Below are positions 32,129 to 36,567 of a stretch of 36,567 nucleotides of DNA, in pieces. A model generated the notes under the pieces. That model saw nothing but the letters and a program-made list of their open reading frames with translations. It was not told the origin of the DNA and made no database searches. Each line of letters begins with the position of its first letter. Within the stretch, counting starts at the first letter, position 1. The position numbers and the translations under genes are program-made. Source of the DNA: Butyrivibrio sp. (GTDB lineage Bacteria > Bacillota > Clostridia > Lachnospirales > Lachnospiraceae); contig JAFXTN010000039.1 of assembly GCA_017535785.1 (NCBI GenBank), forward strand, positions 1-36,567, read 5' to 3'.

Positions 32129-32905
32129 TCACAACACCTTACTTAAAAATTCTTGAAGTCTTGGATGCTGCGGTTTTTCAAATATATCTTCAGGAGTGCC
32201 CTGCTCAAGAAGCTTACCGTCAGCCATGAAAAGTACTCTGTTGCCGACCTCACGGGCAAAGCCCATCTCATGAGTGACAACAACCATCGTCATTCCTTCA
32301 TCAGCAAGCTGCTTCATAACATCAAGAACCTCTCCTACCATCTCGGGATCGAGGGCTGATGTAGGCTCGTCAAACAGCATAACCTCAGGCTCCATCATAA
32401 GAGCTCTGACAATAGCAATACGCTGCTTCTGTCCGCCGGAAAGCTGTATGGGATATGCGTCAGCTCTGTCCTCAAGTCCGACTCTTTTTAAAAGCTCGAG
32501 AGCCTTCTTTTTGGCTTCCTCTTCGGGAACTTTTTTGACCTTAACGGGAGCAAGTATCATGTTTTCCATGATGGTCTTGTGAGGGAAAAGATTGAAATGC
32601 TGGAATACCATTCCCATCTTCTGCCTGTGAAGATCCATATTTACCTTAACCCATTTGCCGTTTTCGTCTTTGTATTTTTTCTTGGTTATATCAACGCCGT
32701 CAAAAATGATAGCACCGCCCGTAGGCTCCTCAAGGAGATTTAATGATCTGAGGAATGTGGACTTACCGCTTCCTGAAGGTCCGATAACAACCACAACATC
32801 TCCCTTGTCTATTTCTGCGGTAACACCGTCGAGAGCCTTGATGGCGCCGAAATTATAGTGTTTTTCCAAATCAGTGACCTGAATGATCTTATCTCTTGTC
32901 TCCAC
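32129..32905 (-). CDS. Polar amino-acid ABC transporter ATP-binding protein (GlnQ-like)
   Basis: The 258-residue ATPase has Walker [10 protein letters not shown], the Q-loop [11 protein letters not shown], signature [15 protein letters not shown], Walker [16 protein letters not shown] and the H-loop [12 protein letters not shown]. These are typical of the polar amino-acid uptake (HisP/GlnQ) family. A small insertion of charged residues ([17 protein letters not shown], ~75-91) follows the first strands. It begins with GTG at 32905, with GAGGAGG at 7 nt, and overlaps the end of the permease by 17 nt. Confidence 0.95.
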   Translation of the reverse strand: METRDKIIQVTDLEKHYNFGAIKALDGVTAEIDKGDVVVVIGPSGSGKSTFLRSLNLLEEPTGGAIIFDGVDITKKKYKDENGKWVKVNMDLHRQKMGMVFQHFNLFPHKTIMENMILAPVKVKKVPEEEAKKKALELLKRVGLEDRADAYPIQLSGGQKQRIAIVRALMMEPEVMLFDEPTSALDPEMVGEVLDVMKQLADEGMTMVVVTHEMGFAREVGNRVLFMADGKLLEQGTPEDIFEKPQHPRLQEFLSKVL

Positions 32906-33677
32906 GGCTCATCCTCCTCTCAAAGTGTGCTATAAGTTTGCTTGTAGGGAAGCACAGGCAAAAATAGATCGCCGTAGCCACAAGCAAAGGCTCAATGATG
33001 ATAAATGTCGCTCCGCGGACCGCGTTAACAGCAGACATTATATCCTGAACACCGATCGTATATGTGATGGCAGATTCCTTGATGATAACAACGAACTCGT
33101 TGGCAATAGCCGGAAGGATATTCTTGATAGCCTGAGGCATGATGATGTATTTCATATTCTGGAACCAGCTCATACCAAGGCTTCTTGCAGCCTCTGTCTG
33201 TCCGCCGTCAATTGACTGGATTCCCGATCTCATGATCTCGCAAAGGTAAGCACCTGAGTTCATTCCGAGAGCAACTACGCCGGGGAAGAATCTGTCAAAC
33301 TTGATAAATCCAAAGAAAGTAAAGCTCGGAAGCTCAAAAAGAGCTCCAAACACACCGTAATAGATGATCGCAACCTGCACGATAACAGGAGTCGATCTTA
33401 ATATCTCAACATATGCCGTTGCAAGGAAAGCCAGAGGATTAAACTTACCAATGGCAACTCCCAATCCTCTCTCCCTCTGATGGCCCTCTTTATCAAGCCC
33501 AAGAAATGCAAAGGGACAAAAATTGGACATCCTCATTGCGGATAAGATGATCGCAAGGACGAAACCTATAGCTACAGTACACACTGAGAGCATCACCGTT
33601 ACAATGATACCCTGAACAAAAAGCTCAGCGTAAGGTGCGATCCTTCCGAAATTCTCGATTTGTACAAAATTATTCAT
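32889..33677 (-). CDS. Polar amino-acid ABC transporter permease
   Basis: The 262-residue permease has the HisM/GlnP layout: helices, a conserved [14 protein letters not shown] stretch and the EAA loop [29 protein letters not shown] (~175-205), which contacts the ATPase. Between the first helices there is an unusual hydrophilic loop ([24 protein letters not shown]) that most family members lack. GGAG lies 8 nt before the ATG at 33677. A hairpin (33711-33741) separates it from the binding-protein gene. Confidence 0.94.
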   Translation of the reverse strand: MNNFVQIENFGRIAPYAELFVQGIIVTVMLSVCTVAIGFVLAIILSAMRMSNFCPFAFLGLDKEGHQRERGLGVAIGKFNPLAFLATAYVEILRSTPVIVQVAIIYYGVFGALFELPSFTFFGFIKFDRFFPGVVALGMNSGAYLCEIMRSGIQSIDGGQTEAARSLGMSWFQNMKYIIMPQAIKNILPAIANEFVVIIKESAITYTIGVQDIMSAVNAVRGATFIIIEPLLVATAIYFCLCFPTSKLIAHFERRMSRGDKR

Positions 33678-33710
33678 ACAGAATTCTCCAACAAAAAAAT
33701 AATTTAGTAA

Positions 33711-33741
33711 GAGGCATTGAAGCTCTTCGCATCAATGCCTC
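33711..33741 (-). terminator. Intercistronic hairpin between binding protein and permease
   Basis: GAGGCATTGA and TCAATGCCTC form a perfect 10-bp stem around an 11-base loop, followed on the minus strand by TTACTAAATTATTTTTTTG. It probably ends part of the transcription after the lipoprotein gene, so that more binding protein than permease/ATPase is made. Confidence 0.7.
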
Positions 33742-33782
33742 CAAATAATCATATCATAAATTTCATCTTATAAACTCATAGA

Positions 33783-34661
33783 TCATTTATTATCATCAAG
33801 AAGTCCCTCAATGATCTCTCCTGAAGCCTTCTCATTGGCTGTTGCGATGAACTCATCCATTGTACCGTCTTTAAGTGCCTGTGTGATAGCCTCGTTAACG
33901 CCCTTAAGAAGAGCGTCGTTTCCTTTGCTCACACCGACTGCAGAACCTTCTGCGCCCTCGTAAGGAACCTCAAGTGCAATGCAAAGATCCGGATAGTTCT
34001 TGGCATAGCTCTCAGCTACAGGCGTCTCGATATAAGCTCCGTCAAGCTTTCCTGCAAGAACCTCGGCCACGATATCTGTAACCTTTGTAAGCTGGATTAT
34101 ATCTGCTGATGAGCTGTATGTATTAGCAAGGTCAACCTGGATAGATCCTGTCTGTGCTCCGATCTCCAAATTGGAATTGTTTGTATCATCAAGACTCTTG
34201 AACTTATCTTTGTTGGCCTTTGATGTCACAAATGACTGTCCGCCAACATAGTAAAGCTCTGAGAAGTCCATGATAGCTTCACGCTTAGGATCGGGTGAAA
34301 GACCTGAAATTCCGATATCAACAGACTTAGTCTGAACTTCCATAAGTACACCGTCAAAATCAACGGGAACTATCTCAAGCTCAAGTCCGAGATAATCAGC
34401 AATATAACCTGCAAGCGCAATATCAAAGCCTGCAAGCTCGGGTGTTCCGTCCTCGTTTACCGAATAGAACTCATAAGGTGCAAAATCGGGTGATGTAGCT
34501 ACTGTAAGCTTACCCGGTGTAACTGTTGTGATCTGTTCTGTCTCTGTTTGTGCAGTCTCACCTGTGGTGCTCTGCGCATTATTATCCTTAGATGAACCGC
34601 AAGCAACAATACCGATTGTCATTGTAGCTATCATAATAGCTGCCATGATCTTTTTTCTCAT
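33783..34661 (-). CDS. Polar amino-acid-binding lipoprotein
   Basis: The 292-residue solute-binding protein has a lipoprotein signal (IGIVACGSS, Cys 21), a Ser/Thr/Gln-rich linker and a type-II periplasmic fold: KLTVATSPDFAPYEFYSVNEDGTPELAGFDIALAGYIA, then DFDGVLMEVQTKSVDIGISGLSPDPKR and SVDF-type contacts. These are typical of polar amino-acid (Glu/Gln/His/Cys-type) receptors. GGGAGG lies ~8 nt before the ATG. A promoter stands at 34704-34732, and an intrinsic hairpin follows the gene. Confidence 0.95.
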   Translation of the reverse strand: MRKKIMAAIMIATMTIGIVACGSSKDNNAQSTTGETAQTETEQITTVTPGKLTVATSPDFAPYEFYSVNEDGTPELAGFDIALAGYIADYLGLELEIVPVDFDGVLMEVQTKSVDIGISGLSPDPKREAIMDFSELYYVGGQSFVTSKANKDKFKSLDDTNNSNLEIGAQTGSIQVDLANTYSSSADIIQLTKVTDIVAEVLAGKLDGAYIETPVAESYAKNYPDLCIALEVPYEGAEGSAVGVSKGNDALLKGVNEAITQALKDGTMDEFIATANEKASGEIIEGLLDDNK

Positions 34662-34684
34662 AATATTCCCTCCCTGATATGCAA

Positions 34685-34732
34685 AGACATATGTCTAAAA
34701 CGAATGATAATCTCTTTTATTTCGTTTTGCAA
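34685..34732 (-). promoter_or_regulatory. Amino-acid ABC operon promoter with nested inverted repeats
   Basis: Minus-strand TTGCAA (34732-34727), 17 bp and TATCAT (34709-34704) make a good promoter ~43 bp before the ATG. AAAACGAA and TTCGTTTT (minus strand) form an inverted repeat that brackets the -10. The perfect palindrome AGACATATGTCT (34685-34696) follows near the expected transcription start. Either could be an operator. Confidence 0.55.
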
Positions 34733-34771
34733 CATGAGGTGTCCAATGTTCAACAATAATTCACAACTTGC

Positions 34772-36271
34772 TCAAAGACAGGAACCGTAAGCCTCCAAAG
34801 CACCTTTGTTTTTAATTACCTTAAGGTCTTTTATCACCGCATCAGTGAGTCCTTCTATCTCATTTAGATCCGTGTCCCACATCTTTGTATTTCCAAGAAC
34901 TGCTCTTACCAGTTCCTCATCTGATGTGTTCTTGTTTTCATAGTAAAACTCCAGCACCCATCTGTCATCGCTAACAACATAAGTATTTCCGGCAGGTCTC
35001 TTACAAACAAGTCCCGTATCCGTAAGCTCTTTTGCCTCGCTTGAATAGAATGCGATATAGGCTGCAAGTGACATTGTAAGACACACAGGGAGCTTTCCGT
35101 TCTTATCTATATAAGCCAGAAACGACGGCATATTCCTCGCTTTCCACTTACTTGTGGAATTGAGCGAAATAGACATAAGCTCATGATCAACGAACGGGTT
35201 GTTGAACCTGTCCTTAACTGCTGTCGCAAATTCAATAAGATCTTTTTCATCCAGATGATCCGTAAGAGTCGGAATGATCTCCTCATAGAGCATCTTGTTC
35301 ATAAAGCCCGCAATAATCTCATTATTCATGCAATCGCGAACAATGTTCTCTCCTGCGAGATATGCTCCGAGAACAAAGCCGGTATGCGCGCCGTTAAGAA
35401 TACGCACCTTGCGATGCTTATAAGGCATAACATCGGGAACAACATGTACGTTAACTCCCGCCTTCTTAAACGGAAGCCTGTCCTCAAGCTCCTTAGGCCC
35501 CTCGATGATCCATACGCCAAAGATCTCACCGACATCGATAAGCTCATCGTGATATCCGTTTTCTTTTTCCAGCCTTACGATCTCGGCTTCATCCCTGATC
35601 CTTCCGGGAACGATCCTGTCTACAAGAGTTGAGCAAAAGATATTGCTTTCGTTGATCCACTTCTTAAACTCATCCCCAAGCTTCCAGAGGTCAACATATT
35701 CATTGACGCACTTTAAAAGCTCTTTTCCGTTATTGTCTATGAGCTCACAGGAAAGCACTACAACACCGCTCTTGTCCGCCTTAAAACGCGCATAAAGGAC
35801 CTGTGTGAGCTTACCCGGAAAGATATTTGCTGGAATATCAGTGAATTTGCATGAAGGGTCAAAAGAGATCCCGGCTTCGGTGGTATTGGAAACTATAATA
35901 TCCAGATCGTCACTAACGGCAATATCAAGCATCTTTTCATAATCCTTCTCATTATAAGGATCAAGACACTCATCTACTGCGGTGATAACTCTCTTTCTGT
36001 CTACCTTCTCACCGTTCTCACTTCCCCTTAGATATAAGGTATAGAGCCCCTCCTGATCGTTTATTATCTTGGTAAGGCCCTGAGATATCGGCTGAACAAG
36101 CGCGATCTTACCGTTAAAGCCGGCTTTTTCATTGCTTATGTCAAAAAAATAGTCTACAAACGCCCTTAAAAAGTTGCCTTCGCCAAACTGAAGGACCCTG
36201 ATCGGCGCATCTTTCAATACATATCCGTCGTAACCTGATTTTTCCAAAATATCGTAATTTAATTGTTCCAT
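34772..36271 (-). CDS. uxaB: Tagaturonate reductase (mannitol dehydrogenase family)
   Basis: The enzyme reduces tagaturonate to altronate with NADH in galacturonate catabolism. The 499-residue protein has an N-terminal Rossmann domain opening with IRVLQFGEGNFLRAFVDYFFD, SNTTEAGISFD and LSCELIDNNG. It also has VDRIVPG, then the C-terminal catalytic domain with HRKVRILNGAHTGFVLGAYLAG, the Lys-containing signature of the polyol dehydrogenase family. The related fructuronate and mannitol dehydrogenases share the fold, but the opening matches UxaB best. The frame extends to a TTG at 36286, but GGAGG lies 8 nt before the ATG at 36271, which is chosen. Two LacI-type operators lie upstream. No altronate dehydratase or isomerase gene is in the window. 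Confidence 0.92.
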   Translation of the reverse strand: MEQLNYDILEKSGYDGYVLKDAPIRVLQFGEGNFLRAFVDYFFDISNEKAGFNGKIALVQPISQGLTKIINDQEGLYTLYLRGSENGEKVDRKRVITAVDECLDPYNEKDYEKMLDIAVSDDLDIIVSNTTEAGISFDPSCKFTDIPANIFPGKLTQVLYARFKADKSGVVVLSCELIDNNGKELLKCVNEYVDLWKLGDEFKKWINESNIFCSTLVDRIVPGRIRDEAEIVRLEKENGYHDELIDVGEIFGVWIIEGPKELEDRLPFKKAGVNVHVVPDVMPYKHRKVRILNGAHTGFVLGAYLAGENIVRDCMNNEIIAGFMNKMLYEEIIPTLTDHLDEKDLIEFATAVKDRFNNPFVDHELMSISLNSTSKWKARNMPSFLAYIDKNGKLPVCLTMSLAAYIAFYSSEAKELTDTGLVCKRPAGNTYVVSDDRWVLEFYYENKNTSDEELVRAVLGNTKMWDTDLNEIEGLTDAVIKDLKVIKNKGALEAYGSCL

Positions 36272-36288
36272 ATCCCGAACCTCCAAAA

Positions 36289-36304
36289 ATGTAAATATTT
36301 ACAT
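36289..36304. promoter_or_regulatory. LacI-type operator O1 for uxaB
   Basis: ATGTAAATATTTACAT is a perfect 16-bp palindrome just before the uxaB Shine-Dalgarno. It has the same TGTAA/TTACA half-sites as O2 and would lie in the transcribed 5' leader, downstream of the promoter. Confidence 0.65.
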
Positions 36305-36335
36305 TCAGATAGCATGAATATTTAGCCCATTAATA

Positions 36336-36364
36336 GTTATATCAAGTAATGTAAGCGTTTACAA
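36336..36364 (-). promoter_or_regulatory. uxaB promoter
   Basis: Minus-strand TTGTAA (36364-36359), a 17-bp spacer and TATAAC (36341-36336) lie ~65 bp before the start. Operator O2 overlaps its -35 and spacer. Confidence 0.6.
36350..36363. promoter_or_regulatory. LacI-type or cre-like operator O2 for uxaB
   Basis: TGTAAGCGTTTACA has the TGWAANCGNTNWCA form of LacI-family operators, including the catabolite-responsive (cre) sites bound by CcpA. It overlaps the -35 region. Its centre is 60 bp from that of O1. Confidence 0.7.
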
Positions 36365-36469
36365 TAATTAATTATGAATTTTTTATGGACTTTCTAAAAT
36401 TTATATAAATTTGAACCGAAATATGATATAAATGTTTTAAGGGGTGTCTTGTAATAGGAGGTATTCTAA

Positions 36470-36567
36470 ATGTCAGAAGTTAATAATGACTACGTTAGGC
36501 TTTCACAGGCTGAAATTGATAGACTTATAGAGAAGATTAACGAAGAAAAAAAAGAAAAGAAAAAAGA
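36470..36567 (+). CDS. Start of an unidentified protein (cut by the window end)
   Basis: ATG at 36470 is preceded by AGGAGG at ~8 nt and opens 32 complete codons: MSEVNNDYVRLSQAEIDRLI, then a run rich in Glu and Lys. The LSQAEIDRLI piece resembles the LSQ.EID.LL motif near the N-terminus of flagellar switch proteins FliM/FliY, but the context is too short to decide. The following Lys/Glu-rich stretch is not typical of FliM. It is divergent from uxaB; the gap 36365-36469 shows no clear plus-strand promoter. Confidence 0.6.
   Translation, partial: MSEVNNDYVRLSQAEIDRLIEKINEEKKEKKK

Overview
The window is a gene-dense stretch of a low-to-moderate GC Firmicute, most likely a member of the Lachnospiraceae (Butyrivibrio/Pseudobutyrivibrio-like; the genus is a guess). 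The evidence is the gene order yicC-remA-gmk-rpoZ-rimO-pgsA, the order gpmI-secG-rnr-smpB-ssrA, the strong Shine-Dalgarno sites, the lipoprotein signal peptides, and a small protein that resembles a C-terminal domain I recall from Lachnospiraceae RlmD methyltransferases. Nearly everything reads on the minus strand. I see no insertion sequence, integrase, CRISPR array, rRNA or ordinary tRNA. Product names come from recognising sequence motifs by eye; no search was run. Region by region: (1) 1-773 holds the 3' end of an unidentified plus-strand gene, a bidirectional terminator, a doubtful small ORF and a hairpin right beside the tmRNA 3' end. tmRNA 3' ends are classic integration sites, so this may be a genomic-island boundary. 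(2) 774-6100 is the trans-translation and RNA quality-control block, in transcription order gpmI, secG, rnr, smpB and ssrA. ssrA has its own promoter and a short tag frame ending in Leu-Ala-Ala-Ala. (3) 6105-13924 holds envelope and housekeeping genes: a membrane protein, a cation diffusion facilitator, thiamine pyrophosphokinase, a TPR membrane protein, a NagD-type HAD phosphatase, a K+ channel with a TrkA-C domain and a large polytopic membrane protein. (4) 13951-19853 is one compact operon, yicC-remA-gmk-rpoZ-rimO-pgsA-DEAD-box helicase. Its junctions are short gaps or overlaps and it has a good promoter upstream of yicC. A TraX-family gene is divergent from it. (5) 20823-29409 is the most interesting region: an eight-gene minus-strand operon encoding a cytoplasmic GH3 enzyme, a CUT2-type sugar ABC transporter (ATPase, two permeases, lipoprotein), an esterase, beta-phosphoglucomutase and a phosphoglycolate-phosphatase-like HAD enzyme. 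A ROK repressor gene (29602-30798) is divergent from it. The shared intergenic region carries near-consensus divergent promoters, each with its -10 inside the same repeated motif, and a near-perfect 20-bp palindrome between them. (6) 30832-34732 is a polar amino-acid ABC transporter operon (binding protein, permease, ATPase) that runs into VanZ-like, small Cys-containing and C_GCAxxG_C_C genes and ends at a terminator shared with the ROK gene. (7) 34772-36364 is a tagaturonate reductase gene (uxaB) with two LacI-type operators 60 bp apart. A plus-strand gene begins at 36470 and runs off the end. How region 5 may work (inference): the transporter imports a small, perhaps acylated, beta-glycoside. 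The esterase would remove acyl groups, and the GH3 enzyme, which has the NagZ-type Asp-x-His dyad, would cleave the glycosidic bond. The presence of beta-phosphoglucomutase suggests that cleavage may be phosphorolytic, giving a beta-sugar-1-phosphate that the mutase turns into the 6-phosphate for glycolysis. The ROK protein, which has lost its kinase and zinc residues, would be the sensor that switches both divergent promoters.
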